From: Bdellovibrionaceae bacterium UBA5009
Lineage (GTDB): Bacteria > Bdellovibrionota > Bdellovibrionia > Bdellovibrionales > Bdellovibrionaceae
NCBI GenBank assembly: GCA_002396665.1
Contig: DGYJ01000070.1
Coordinates: 36,754-55,596 of the forward strand
Reading direction: 5' to 3'
DNA: 18,843 nt
The position numbers and the translations under genes are program-made. Below, one piece after another: positions 5,976 through 13,947 of the stretch (within the stretch, counting starts at the first letter, position 1; each line of letters begins with the position of its first letter). The notes beneath the pieces are model-generated. The model ran no database searches. It saw nothing but the letters and a program-made list of their open reading frames with translations, and was not told the DNA's origin.

Positions 5976-6952
5976 AAAATTTCTGTCAATGCATCGACAG
6001 CGGCTAAAGCCGTGATGTCCGTTGGATCATAGGCTGGGCAAACTTCAACAATATCGGCGCCAACTAAATTTGGAACTTTCAAAGCTTGAAGAATCTTTTG
6101 TACTTCATAGGTTGTTAAGCCCCCAGGGACTGGCGTCCCCGTGCCTGGAGCAAATGCTGGATCCAAACAATCAATATCAAAACTGATATACGTTGGAGTC
6201 GAATCAAAGCTTGGCAGATTTTGGCAAAAGTTGAGCAAAGGCGAAGAGACCCCAGTGCCCGCACTCGGCGAAGCAGTTGCGTTTCCATTAGCAGAAAAGG
6301 AATTTCCAAAACCACGCACATCATCCACTGTCGTCGCAAGAACCCCATGCTTTTTAACAAAGTCTAAATCTGAGCCCGAAGCCAAGGGGCCACGCAGTCC
6401 AATTTGAATCATTTTGTGAGGATTCACAAGCCCCTCTTCCACGGCATGGCGTGCAAAAGTGCCATGATGATATTCGCATCCCCAAGCTGCTGGATAGGTG
6501 TCTAAGTGGGCATCAAAATGGATCAAAGCCAGAGGTGTTTTATAATGTCTTTTTAGTGCTCGCAATATTGGTAATGTATTGGAATGATCGCCACCTATGG
6601 CGACAAATTTTTTCTTATGGGATAAAATCTGATCAACAAATTTTTCGATCAACTGATGGGTTTGATTCAAGTCCACTGGAACCACTGAACAATCCCCAAG
6701 ATCAGCAATTGCTTTTTTCGAAAAAAGATCTTCACCGCGATTCCAATGAAAACCTCGGCCTAAGCTTGAGGCCTCTCGAACTTTCGTCGGAGCAAAACGC
6801 GCCCCGGGTCTGTAACTAACCCCAGCATCGGAAGGAACACCAAAAATTCCAATGTCATACTTTTCATCCATCGGAGCATGGGGCAGTCGAAAAAAAGTTT
6901 TAATTGCAGAAAACCTTGGAAACTCGCGACCACTGAGAGGTTTAAAATCCAT
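5963..6952 (-). CDS. speB: Agmatinase-family ureohydrolase
   Basis: A 329-residue cytoplasmic manganese enzyme of the arginase/agmatinase fold. Metal ligands are visible: His123 in GGDHS, Asp147/His149/Asp151 in DAHLD, and Asp259/Asp261 in SFDIDCLDP, followed by the signature APGTGTPVPGG and VEVCPAYD. The YHHGT and QIGLRGP segments fit the agmatinase/guanidinobutyrase branch, so the substrate could be agmatine (giving putrescine and urea) or another guanidino compound. The start is supported by AGGAG 7 bases upstream. About residues 213-248 form a Ser/Gly/Asn/Ala-rich insertion just before the SFDID strand that I do not expect in the family. It is a single-gene unit with its own promoter (6977-7005) and terminator (5941-5975), divergent from mutY. 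The gene symbol is by family, not proven function. Confidence 0.88.
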   Translation of the reverse strand: MDFKPLSGREFPRFSAIKTFFRLPHAPMDEKYDIGIFGVPSDAGVSYRPGARFAPTKVREASSLGRGFHWNRGEDLFSKKAIADLGDCSVVPVDLNQTHQLIEKFVDQILSHKKKFVAIGGDHSNTLPILRALKRHYKTPLALIHFDAHLDTYPAAWGCEYHHGTFARHAVEEGLVNPHKMIQIGLRGPLASGSDLDFVKKHGVLATTVDDVRGFGNSFSANGNATASPSAGTGVSSPLLNFCQNLPSFDSTPTYISFDIDCLDPAFAPGTGTPVPGGLTTYEVQKILQALKVPNLVGADIVEVCPAYDPTDITALAAVDALTEILHMM

Positions 6953-6976
6953 TTTATGCTCCTATCGTAGATTCCT

Positions 6977-7005
6977 ATTGTATTTGAAGAACTCTGGGTT
7001 GTAAA
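6977..7005 (-). promoter_or_regulatory. Sigma-70 promoter of the ureohydrolase gene
   Basis: On the minus strand TTTACA (7005-7000), an exact 17-base spacer and TACAAT (6982-6977) each match the consensus at five of six positions. The transcript would start near 6970 and carry an 18-base leader containing the AGGAG SD. In the plus direction the same bases offer only a weak TTGTAT-N16-TGTAAA for mutY, which would start almost at its ATG. Confidence 0.6.
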
Positions 7006-7013
7006 ACAAACTC

Positions 7014-8057
7014 ATGTCTTCAGATACATACAGAACTAAAATAATTCATAAAAAAAATTATAACTTCGCCAAAGATAGTCAAGATTTGGTCCGATGGTAT
7101 CTTGAAAACAAACGTGACCTGCCTTGGCGACAAAGCCAAGATGCCTATCGCATCTGGATTTCTGAAGTGATGCTGCAGCAAACCACAGTGCAGGCAGTGC
7201 TCCCTTACTTTGATCGCTTTATGAAACGCTTTCCCAAACTGAAAGATTTAGCAGGATCACCTCTTGAGGACGTGATCGAGCACTGGGCGGGATTAGGCTA
7301 CTACTCACGAGCACGCAATCTGCATAAGTCAGCTTTAAAGCTTCAAGAAAGTGGGTTCCCAAAATCCTTTGCGGATCTTTTGGACTATCCAGGTTTCGGC
7401 CCCTACACTTCCCGAGCTGTTTCTAGTTTAGCATTTGAAGAGAAGGTTGGCGTGCTTGATGGCAACGTCATCAGAATTCTTTGTCGAAAATATGGTTTAA
7501 ATTTGAAATGGTGGGAAGGCCCATCACGAAATATTCTACAAGACATGGCGGACAGTCTGGCGCAAATCGAAAAGCCATCACAACTGAATCAAGCTATGAT
7601 GGAACTCGGGGCCACGGTGTGCACACCGAAAAATCCGACTTGCTTTATGTGCCCCTGGAACAAAACCTGCGTAGCATTTAAAGAAGGCTCTATCGCAAAA
7701 CTTCCACTGCAAAAACCCCGGGCCGAATTACAAAATTGGATTTGGAGGGTCCAAATCCTGAATAAAAAAAATACCCTTGGACTTATTCAAAACACCCAGG
7801 CCCCCTTTTTAAAGGGCCAATGGATTTTTCCTGGTGAATTTATTCAAACAAAATCAAAACCAAAAAAGTATGACGTGAATCATTCAATCACTAAATACAA
7901 TATTTATGTGCAGATTGAAAAACAACATTCAAAATCCAAACTTTCGATTCGAAAAGAAGAGTTGAAAAAAATAAAATGGTTCGCAACAAAAGATTTAAAA
8001 AAAATCAATCCCTCTTCACTCCTGCAAAAAATTCTTAAAAAAGGAATTGAAATATGA
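7014..8057 (+). CDS. mutY: A/G-specific adenine DNA glycosylase MutY
   Basis: A 347-residue base-excision repair enzyme that removes adenine mispaired with 8-oxoguanine or guanine. It has the catalytic Glu51 in SEVMLQQT, a helix-hairpin-helix YPGFGPYTS (125-133), the catalytic Asp149 in VLDGNVIR, and the [4Fe-4S] ligands C203, C210, C213 and C219 (C-x6-C-x2-C-x5-C). A C-terminal NUDIX-like 8-oxoG recognition domain carries the NHSITKYN segment, equivalent to the FSH loop. No SD is evident before the ATG, and the candidate promoter would give a leaderless or nearly leaderless mRNA. A run of eight A lies at codons 12-15. The stop overlaps the next gene in ATGA, so it heads a polycistronic unit whose other members are envelope proteins. 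Confidence 0.96.
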   Translation: MSSDTYRTKIIHKKNYNFAKDSQDLVRWYLENKRDLPWRQSQDAYRIWISEVMLQQTTVQAVLPYFDRFMKRFPKLKDLAGSPLEDVIEHWAGLGYYSRARNLHKSALKLQESGFPKSFADLLDYPGFGPYTSRAVSSLAFEEKVGVLDGNVIRILCRKYGLNLKWWEGPSRNILQDMADSLAQIEKPSQLNQAMMELGATVCTPKNPTCFMCPWNKTCVAFKEGSIAKLPLQKPRAELQNWIWRVQILNKKNTLGLIQNTQAPFLKGQWIFPGEFIQTKSKPKKYDVNHSITKYNIYVQIEKQHSKSKLSIRKEELKKIKWFATKDLKKINPSSLLQKILKKGIEI

Positions 8058-9091
8058 AATTATTCTCGGCCCCCTGTGTTCTTGCAACTTGGATTTCAAT
8101 TCTTTTTCTATTTTGCAGTTGCCAATCAAAACCCGCCAGACAAGGCGAAACATTTGCCATCGACAAAAATGATCCCCTTCTGGCCATGGGTGCTCGCCCC
8201 CTCACATTTGCTGGTTCGAACTCGCAAGTTCAAGCCAGTCCCGACCAATCTCGATTAATTTATGTCAGCGAAAAGCGACGGGCCCACGAACAAGCGCAAA
8301 TTTATGAATATGACTTTCTGACAGCAAAAGAAAGACGTCTGACTTTTCAAGATGAAATCAATGTATCACCTAGCTACTTAAGTGATGACGATTTCCTGTA
8401 TTCCTCAAGCACTGATGAATACAAAGAAGAGCTATTTTCAAATGGGACCCTTCAGAAAAATATTTCTAAAGAGCAGGCCCTGGAAATTTACAAATCAGAC
8501 TTGCAAGGATCAGAAATTCACCGCTGGACACACCACAAAGGTGCTGACAACCAAGCCCAGCCCTGGAAAGGTGGTATTGTCTACGTTTCTGCGGAGGACG
8601 CGAAATCAGAAATTATTTTTAAATCCAATGAAAAATCTGCACCAATTAGCTTGCACAGAACTGACCAGGCGAAAATATCCGGACTTAAAAAAACCGATAA
8701 GCAATTGCTTTGGATCGAATCCAAGGCAGGTGAATCAACAATTAGGTCTTACACTTCGATCAAAGAAAAAAGAAATTTAATCCTAACGACGGATGGCGAA
8801 TTTCAAGCCATCGATCAAGGGCCCCAACCGGAAACTTGGGTGCTCAGCTACCGCGCAAAAGAGGCCAAGGATTTTCAGCTCATACTTTATCAAAAAAATG
8901 AGCAGTGCTGGACTCCATTACTCCAGTTTAAATCCCATTCCCTTCTGGACCCAACTCTTCTTGAACAAAAACCCCGCCGGCTTGTTTTTACGCGTAAAAC
9001 GGCCGAACAAAGTCAAATTTACATGATGGATTGGCCAACTCAGATGACGACTTGCCAACCCCTAAAATCCCCAGATAAACTTGAACTATGA
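8054..9091 (+). CDS. Predicted lipoprotein with TolB-like beta-propeller
   Basis: A 345-residue protein starting within the ATGA overlap with mutY. The N-terminus has a hydrophobic segment ending LFLFCSCQSK; Cys23 is the likely lipidated residue although the lipobox is not canonical (Phe at -3). The body has repeats in the style SPDQSRLIYVSE... IYEYDFLTAKERRLTFQ... and SPSYLSDDDFLYSS, typical of WD40-like PD40 blades in TolB and related periplasmic propellers. It is likely anchored in the inner or outer membrane facing the periplasm and may bind proteins or glycans. It is not TolB itself, since it lacks the Tol operon context and the full TolB N-terminal domain. ATGA overlaps on both sides indicate translational coupling with mutY and the next exported protein. 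The specific role is unknown. Confidence 0.7.
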   Translation: MKLFSAPCVLATWISILFLFCSCQSKPARQGETFAIDKNDPLLAMGARPLTFAGSNSQVQASPDQSRLIYVSEKRRAHEQAQIYEYDFLTAKERRLTFQDEINVSPSYLSDDDFLYSSSTDEYKEELFSNGTLQKNISKEQALEIYKSDLQGSEIHRWTHHKGADNQAQPWKGGIVYVSAEDAKSEIIFKSNEKSAPISLHRTDQAKISGLKKTDKQLLWIESKAGESTIRSYTSIKEKRNLILTTDGEFQAIDQGPQPETWVLSYRAKEAKDFQLILYQKNEQCWTPLLQFKSHSLLDPTLLEQKPRRLVFTRKTAEQSQIYMMDWPTQMTTCQPLKSPDKLEL

Positions 9092-9660
9092 ACGCCCATT
9101 TGACTCGACTTATTCGAATTTTATTTAGTCTTCTGGCGATAGCTAGTTTGCAATCCCAGGCCGCCCCTTTTCCAGTGACAAGCTCGTCCATTTTGACTGA
9201 TCCACAACACGGGCTTTTTCTTCAAAAGCATGGCTTCACTTTAAAAACAGCAAACACCCAGTGGGCCCTGTCTTCAGAGCCCGGCGAGTCTGTTTTCGAG
9301 AGCTACCAGTATCGTTTAAATAAGGCTGGCTCTTCAAGCAAAGCCCTTTTGAGTCTACGCATGGACCAGCTTGAAAAAAACGCTAATCTTGAAGTCTATG
9401 CAAAAAAATGGATGAAAGAATATCCTCAATTTGGCTATGAAGTTCTGGGCACTCGCCAGCTCAATTTTGGCGGTGGTCAGGGCTTACTGGTTGATTTAAT
9501 ACAAAAAAATAAAAACCAACAGGTGCGCCAGCTGATCCTTGGCAAAGACAAAAAGGTCGCTATCCTAACTTGCACGGATGACGAAAAAAGCTTCAAAAAA
9601 ACTTTGACCGACTGCAACGACATTCTGAATACTTTCAAGTGGAATAACTCTAAATATTGA
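9088..9660 (+). CDS. Small exported protein of unknown function, possibly PsbP/DcrB-like
   Basis: A 190-residue protein whose start overlaps the stop of the lipoprotein gene in ATGA. Residues 1-25 are a signal peptide (basic N-terminus, hydrophobic core, SQAAP cleavage region). The mature part is a single alpha/beta domain: FTLKTANTQWAL..., a strand with LLSLRM, an amphipathic helix EVYAKKWMKEYPQFGYEVLG, GGGQGLLVDL, then VAILTCTDDEKSFKKTLTDCNDILNTFKW. That final strand-then-helix with the closing F-x-W is the pattern of PsbP/Mog1/DcrB-fold proteins, which is a fold-level guess only. Two Cys residues near the end could form a disulfide. Genes on both sides encode envelope proteins, so a periplasmic role is likely. 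Confidence 0.7.
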   Translation: MNAHLTRLIRILFSLLAIASLQSQAAPFPVTSSSILTDPQHGLFLQKHGFTLKTANTQWALSSEPGESVFESYQYRLNKAGSSSKALLSLRMDQLEKNANLEVYAKKWMKEYPQFGYEVLGTRQLNFGGGQGLLVDLIQKNKNQQVRQLILGKDKKVAILTCTDDEKSFKKTLTDCNDILNTFKWNNSKY

Positions 9661-9717
9661 TTTTAAAGCCGACGCTGCTTAATACTTTGTCTAGCAACAC
9701 ATTTCTGAGGGGGAAAG

Positions 9718-11208
9718 GTGCTGGCAGGTTTCAAATATCAAATGAACTCAAAACACCTTTTTGGAGTAAGCATTCAATTTTTGACTTTATTTCTGACTTT
9801 ATTTTTAATTTCATTTTCAACGATCTCCAAATCCAAGGCTGCAGCTCTTGATTCTTTCTGTCACACAACGGCTGACCATGACTCTCTTTACAAAGGGAAA
9901 GACATGGACGAGCTCTTGCCCATTGCTTCTGTCAGTAAAATTTTTACTTCCCACTGGGGGCTAATTGCCCTGGGACCCAATTATCAATTTGCAACAAAAG
10001 TGCATCTTACTCCGGTCGACGATAAAGTTTGGGATTTGCATTTTCAAGGCTCACGGGATCCTTACTTCGGAAAAGAATCCTTTCATTTTCTCATTTCTGA
10101 ACTGAACAAACTTGGCATTACAAAAATTAGAAATCTTTCTTTTGATGAAAATTTTAAAACTTTTTGGAATGTCACAAGTGGCATCGTTGCTGCTGGAACT
10201 TACGAATTGGACTCACCAAATGCAGAAACAGTCTTAAGAATATTTGATCACTTTAAACCATTTTTAGGTGAATACGAAATCACTCAACAAAAAGCCCAAG
10301 GTCTTGGAGTTCAATTTTTTTCGAATCCACAGTTTCAAGTGGATAGTTTTTCTTTTGTGGCATCCACAGAATTTCGCAGGTCTTCAAACACCATCACACG
10401 TGTGATTAAATCTGCACGGCTACAAAATATCCTTAAAGAAATGAATAGAAATTCAAACAATCATGCCGCCAATCAAATTTTTGAAAAAATGGGTGGGGCT
10501 GCAGCTTTTCAAAAATTCCTGAAAACAAGAATGAATTTTGCAAAAAAAGATGTTGATTTTATCAATGGCTCTGGCGCCCCACTTTTTATTAACGAAGTAA
10601 AAACATACAACAAAGCCACCTGCAAAAGCGTCCTTCGTACAATCTTGGATATGCGAAATATTCTACTGACTCAAAAGTATGACCTTGAACAAGTTTTAGC
10701 TGTGGCCGGTGGGGACATCGACAGCACAGTGAACAGACGGTATTTGAACAGCAGCACAAATCACGCTTTAATTGCAAAAACTGGAACTGTGGACCCTGCC
10801 ATCACTTTGGGTGGAATGGTGTCGACAAAGAAAGGGCATATTGTCTTCTTTTACAATATGAAAACAAATGGCAAAGCCAGGGATTGGAAGAATGCCCGTT
10901 TGCAGATCAAAACAAATCTGACCAAACTCATTAACTCTGTCTATCTTGGAAGCGAACCCTTAAATTACCAAGTGACAAGCTACAATCCGTACACACCGCT
11001 CTTGGCCTCTAACGAGCCTTCAAATTCGACAACTATAAATAGCCAAGCCTCGATTGATGGAAACGATGCCTTAAGTTCACGGGTCAGTTTAAATTCGAAA
11101 ACAAATTTAAATTCAGAAATGGATTTTTCAAATTTCGAAAATGCTGATTTATCAGTGTCACAAATTCCAACACCAGAACCTGAGCTTCTGCTAGGCTCCT
11201 TCGAATAA
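9718..11208 (+). CDS. dacB: Penicillin-binding protein, S13 family D-Ala-D-Ala carboxypeptidase/endopeptidase (PBP4-like)
   Basis: The start is taken as GTG at 9718 because GAGGGGG lies 4-10 bases upstream. ATG at 9742 is an alternative and gives a cleaner signal peptide. From GTG the protein is 496 residues. The signal segment ends at about residue 43 (KSKAAAL). The active-site triad motifs are SVSK (Ser71, Lys74), SNN (246-248) and KTG (354-356), in S13 order and spacing. It should cleave D-Ala-D-Ala tails or cross-links in the periplasm, or outside the cell. Residues after about 415 form an Asn/Ser-rich tail without predicted structure, ending PTPEPELLLGSFE. In Bdellovibrio bacteriovorus, exported S13 enzymes (Bd0816, Bd3459) round up prey cells; orthology with this gene cannot be decided here. 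It sits 57 bases after the exported-protein gene, so it is probably in the same unit. Confidence 0.88.
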   Translation: MLAGFKYQMNSKHLFGVSIQFLTLFLTLFLISFSTISKSKAAALDSFCHTTADHDSLYKGKDMDELLPIASVSKIFTSHWGLIALGPNYQFATKVHLTPVDDKVWDLHFQGSRDPYFGKESFHFLISELNKLGITKIRNLSFDENFKTFWNVTSGIVAAGTYELDSPNAETVLRIFDHFKPFLGEYEITQQKAQGLGVQFFSNPQFQVDSFSFVASTEFRRSSNTITRVIKSARLQNILKEMNRNSNNHAANQIFEKMGGAAAFQKFLKTRMNFAKKDVDFINGSGAPLFINEVKTYNKATCKSVLRTILDMRNILLTQKYDLEQVLAVAGGDIDSTVNRRYLNSSTNHALIAKTGTVDPAITLGGMVSTKKGHIVFFYNMKTNGKARDWKNARLQIKTNLTKLINSVYLGSEPLNYQVTSYNPYTPLLASNEPSNSTTINSQASIDGNDALSSRVSLNSKTNLNSEMDFSNFENADLSVSQIPTPEPELLLGSFE

Positions 11209-11254
11209 CCAGATTCGAAGGACCAGGCCAGTTGAATTCAAACTGATCTGGCTT
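11197..11254. terminator. Two hairpins between convergent dacB and helicase genes
   Basis: TCCTTCGAAT (11197-11206) and ATTCGAAGGA (11213-11222) form a perfect 10-pair stem that overlaps the dacB stop codon. A second stem pairs AGGCCAG (11225-11231) with CTGGCTT (11248-11254) and encloses the palindrome TTGAATTCAA. Neither has a clear U-tract, but their place between converging genes suggests they end transcription from both sides or protect 3' ends. Confidence 0.45.
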
Positions 11255-11261
11255 TAAATAT

Positions 11262-13046
11262 CTACGAACCCAATAATTTTTTGAAAAAAGAGGAAACTTT
11301 TTGACCGATAGATTTTGGTTTCGCCGCCACATGTGCTGATCTTGCATTTTGACCACCACGACTGTTTTCGTGACGTGGGCGAGCACTTCCATTGGCTGAA
11401 CGATTTTGATGTGGTCGATCACCATTGGGTCCGCGGGCCGCTGGACGATCTCTGCGTGGACCATCATTGCGGTGTGGACCTTTGCGATGATCAGGTCGCG
11501 CTGATCTATTATCATTGGCATGTTGTGGTCTTCGTGGACGATCACCCTCTTGAGGAGGTCGATCACCGTCACGACGAGGTCTGTCCCCATCGCGCGAAGA
11601 CGCATGTCTTCCACCATCACGGCTGTTGTTGTGACGTGGACCATTGGGTCGCGGGCCACTTCGCTGTGGACGAGGACCACCGCGTCCACGATCATCACGG
11701 GAACCCGCGTGACCATCGTTGCGATAAGATCCAAATCTTTCAGGCGGAAGTGCTTTAAAATCTTTCAAAAGATCTTTGTCTTCTAAAAAACCCACAGAAA
11801 TTTTATGTTTCAAATAGTCTTCAAGACGAGTCAAAGCATCGACATCTTTGTCGCTAACTAAACTGAAGGCACGGCCTTCAGCTCCAGCCCGACCGGTTCG
11901 ACCAATACGATGAACATAGCTTTCAGAATCGTTTGGCAATTCAAAGTTAATGACCATATCAACACCCTTGATATCCAAACCACGGGCGGCAACATCTGTG
12001 GCCACTAAAATATTCATATCGTTTTCAGCTTTAAATTGCTCGATCACACGATTGCGCTGGGCCTGGGTCAACAAACTTGAAATCGCCATGGCTGGCATTT
12101 CGTTGGCCACTAAAAACTGCGCAATACGTTCAACATTATTTTTAAAATTTGTAAAAACAATGGCTTGTTTTGGTTTGTAGAACTTCATCAGCGATAACAA
12201 ATGTTGGGCTTTTTCATCGGAACCAACATGGAAAATTTCATCTTTTACATTTTCTGCTTTGGCTTGATCTTTACTGACATTGATCTCTACTGGGTCGGCG
12301 CCAAATTGGTAAGCTGTATTTAAAACTTCAAAATTTAAAGTCGCACTGAAAACAAGAAATTGTCTTTCACGTGGAATTCTTTGCAAGATAAATTTCATAT
12401 CATCTTTAAAGCCCATGTCGAACATGCGATCGGCCTCGTCAAAAACAATGGCACGAACTTGTTTCATGTCGATTAAATGCTCTTTAAAAAGATCAATCAA
12501 ACGACCAGGTGTTGCGACGATGAAATGCAATCCACTTCGCAAAGCTTCTTTTTGACGATCATATCCAGTGCCTCCGTAAATTGCGAAACTCTTCATCCCG
12601 GCATCGTGGCCCAGTTTATGGATTTGCTCTTGCACTTGTTCAGCCAATTCGCGAGTGGGAACTAAAATAAGAATAAATTGATTCGGCTTCCAATTTTCAA
12701 AATAACGAAGCGTTGGTTTTTTCTTTTCTTCTTGCGAAGCCTCGGCTTGCACATCGGAATTTGGCTGTGCTTCAGTTGGCCGTTCCTCAGTAGGCTGCTC
12801 GACAGAGCTTGCACCGCCACTGACGGCTTGGCTTGCTGCAAGCTTTTGGCTTTTTAAAATTCGATCAATCAGCGGAATGACAAAGGCGGCTGTCTTACCT
12901 GTTCCAGTTTGGGCTAAGCCCGCAATGTCTTTTCCACTTAAAATCAGTGGAATGGCTTCAGATTGAATGGGGGTCGCTTCAGCATAACCCATTTTTTGGA
13001 TGGAATCAGCAAGGGTGGGCTCTAAATCAATTTCAGAAAATAACAA
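11262..13046 (-). CDS. DEAD-box ATP-dependent RNA helicase, RhlE-like, with Arg-rich tail
   Basis: A 594-residue protein with every core motif: Q-motif (ATPIQSEAIP), motif I AQTGTGKT, Ia PTRELAEQ, Ib TPGR, II DEAD, III SAT, IV IVFTNFK, V ATDVAARGLDI and VI HRIGRTGR. Two additions stand out. About residues 66-112 are an acidic Gln/Glu/Ser-rich insertion between motifs I and Ia. After about residue 440 comes a roughly 150-residue low-complexity tail rich in R, D, G, P, N and H with RDGDRP-type repeats, closing with a basic helix IGQKVSSFFKKLLGS. Such tails bind RNA and can promote condensates or degradosome contacts. The SD is GAGGAG 11 bases upstream. It lies 33 bases after the esterase gene on the same strand, probably in one transcript. 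Confidence 0.94.
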   Translation of the reverse strand: MLFSEIDLEPTLADSIQKMGYAEATPIQSEAIPLILSGKDIAGLAQTGTGKTAAFVIPLIDRILKSQKLAASQAVSGGASSVEQPTEERPTEAQPNSDVQAEASQEEKKKPTLRYFENWKPNQFILILVPTRELAEQVQEQIHKLGHDAGMKSFAIYGGTGYDRQKEALRSGLHFIVATPGRLIDLFKEHLIDMKQVRAIVFDEADRMFDMGFKDDMKFILQRIPRERQFLVFSATLNFEVLNTAYQFGADPVEINVSKDQAKAENVKDEIFHVGSDEKAQHLLSLMKFYKPKQAIVFTNFKNNVERIAQFLVANEMPAMAISSLLTQAQRNRVIEQFKAENDMNILVATDVAARGLDIKGVDMVINFELPNDSESYVHRIGRTGRAGAEGRAFSLVSDKDVDALTRLEDYLKHKISVGFLEDKDLLKDFKALPPERFGSYRNDGHAGSRDDRGRGGPRPQRSGPRPNGPRHNNSRDGGRHASSRDGDRPRRDGDRPPQEGDRPRRPQHANDNRSARPDHRKGPHRNDGPRRDRPAARGPNGDRPHQNRSANGSARPRHENSRGGQNARSAHVAAKPKSIGQKVSSFFKKLLGS

Positions 13047-13079
13047 AATTTGCTCCTCAAAAAGTAACGCTTCAAATAA

Positions 13080-13901
13080 TCAGGTTTGAGCCTCAAAAGC
13101 AAGTAAGGCTTGTACGAATTCCTGGGTTTTTTCAGAGTGGACCCAGTGGCCAGCCCCCGGGATGACGACGCCCTGAATCAGCGGATTGGCCTGCAAAATT
13201 TTTTCAAAGCTGTCTTGGGAGAGCTCTTGGGAATTTTGCCCGCGGATCCAAAGGGTTGGACATTCCAAATTTTTGATATGGTCCCAGGACTCAGAACGAC
13301 GTCCTTCGCGCACGGACTCTATGATTCCCGGAGCCCAAAATCTCCAATCCCAGTGACCAGGGGATTTTTCGACAATATTAGCTGCAAGGAATGCGGCCAA
13401 GACTTCGATTTTTTCCTTAGGCTGAAAGTGATTCTTCCATTCATTTTTGAAAAAACTTTGAACCTGCTCCTTAGACGAAAAAGGCGTCGGCACACTGGCC
13501 AGCATTTTTTCATAGTACTCGTGGGCCTGGGGCCTTGATTCGGGGCCAATATCTTCAATAATCAAGCGCTTCACCTTGTGGGGGTACATCGAGGCAAAAT
13601 GCAAAGCATTGCGCCCCCCCATCGAATGCCCGACAAGGGTGAATTCAGTCCAACCCAAATCCGTGGTCAGCTGATCACCATCGGCTGCATAATCTGCCGC
13701 CGCATAACCCGTTTCAGGCTGAAATGACAAACCATGTCCCCTTTGGTCATAGCTTAAAGTTTGCCTTGGCTGAAGGGCCCTTGTAACGGCCCCCCAATTT
13801 TGCAAATAGCCCATAAGCCCGTGCATAAAAACCCAGCGGTTTTCAGTGTCTTCGCCTTGAATTCGATAATTGAAACGATCTTGAAGTGACATAGGCGGCA
13901 T
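13080..13901 (-). CDS. Alpha/beta-hydrolase, YbfF/ABHD11-like esterase
   Basis: A 273-residue cytoplasmic alpha/beta-hydrolase. The oxyanion region is FMHGLMG, the nucleophile elbow is GHSMGG (Ser93), and the catalytic His is in GAGHWVH (His252). There is no Asp in the usual place after strand 7 (RGQNSQELS). The conserved acid is instead Asp117 in IIEDIGPESRP, as in E. coli YbfF, where the acid follows strand 6. That supports a YbfF/ABHD11-type acyl esterase rather than a dienelactone hydrolase or lipase. The natural substrate is unknown. It is divergent from pcnB across 46 bases and followed at 33 bases by the helicase. Two Met codons lie at the start (positions 1 and 4), and neither has a well-spaced SD. 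Confidence 0.87.
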   Translation of the reverse strand: MPPMSLQDRFNYRIQGEDTENRWVFMHGLMGYLQNWGAVTRALQPRQTLSYDQRGHGLSFQPETGYAAADYAADGDQLTTDLGWTEFTLVGHSMGGRNALHFASMYPHKVKRLIIEDIGPESRPQAHEYYEKMLASVPTPFSSKEQVQSFFKNEWKNHFQPKEKIEVLAAFLAANIVEKSPGHWDWRFWAPGIIESVREGRRSESWDHIKNLECPTLWIRGQNSQELSQDSFEKILQANPLIQGVVIPGAGHWVHSEKTQEFVQALLAFEAQT

Positions 13902-13910
13902 CTTATCAAC

Positions 13911-13939
13911 TTGACCTCTAATGCGACAAGACTAAAAAT
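13911..13939 (+). promoter_or_regulatory. Candidate promoter of pcnB
   Basis: TTGACC (13911-13916), an exact 17-base spacer and AAAAAT (13934-13939) give a good -35 and a fair -10. Transcription would begin within a few bases of the ATG at 13948, implying a very short leader. GGGGG just before the start codon is the only SD-like sequence. Confidence 0.35.
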
Positions 13940-13947
13940 GGGGGCAC

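Noticed and set aside
6451..6819. A 122-codon plus-strand ORF inside the ureohydrolase gene.
   Set aside because: Antisense to a well-supported gene, no SD and no recognisable protein features.
11084..11758. Long open frames on both strands across the helicase tail, of 216 and 147 codons.
   Set aside because: They arise from the biased repeats coding for the Arg/Asp/Gly tail. They have no SD and their translations are His/Asp/Val low-complexity.
13614..13620. The C7 run in the esterase gene as a phase-variable tract.
   Set aside because: It encodes the conserved glycines of GHSMGG and is short, so it is explained by codon use.
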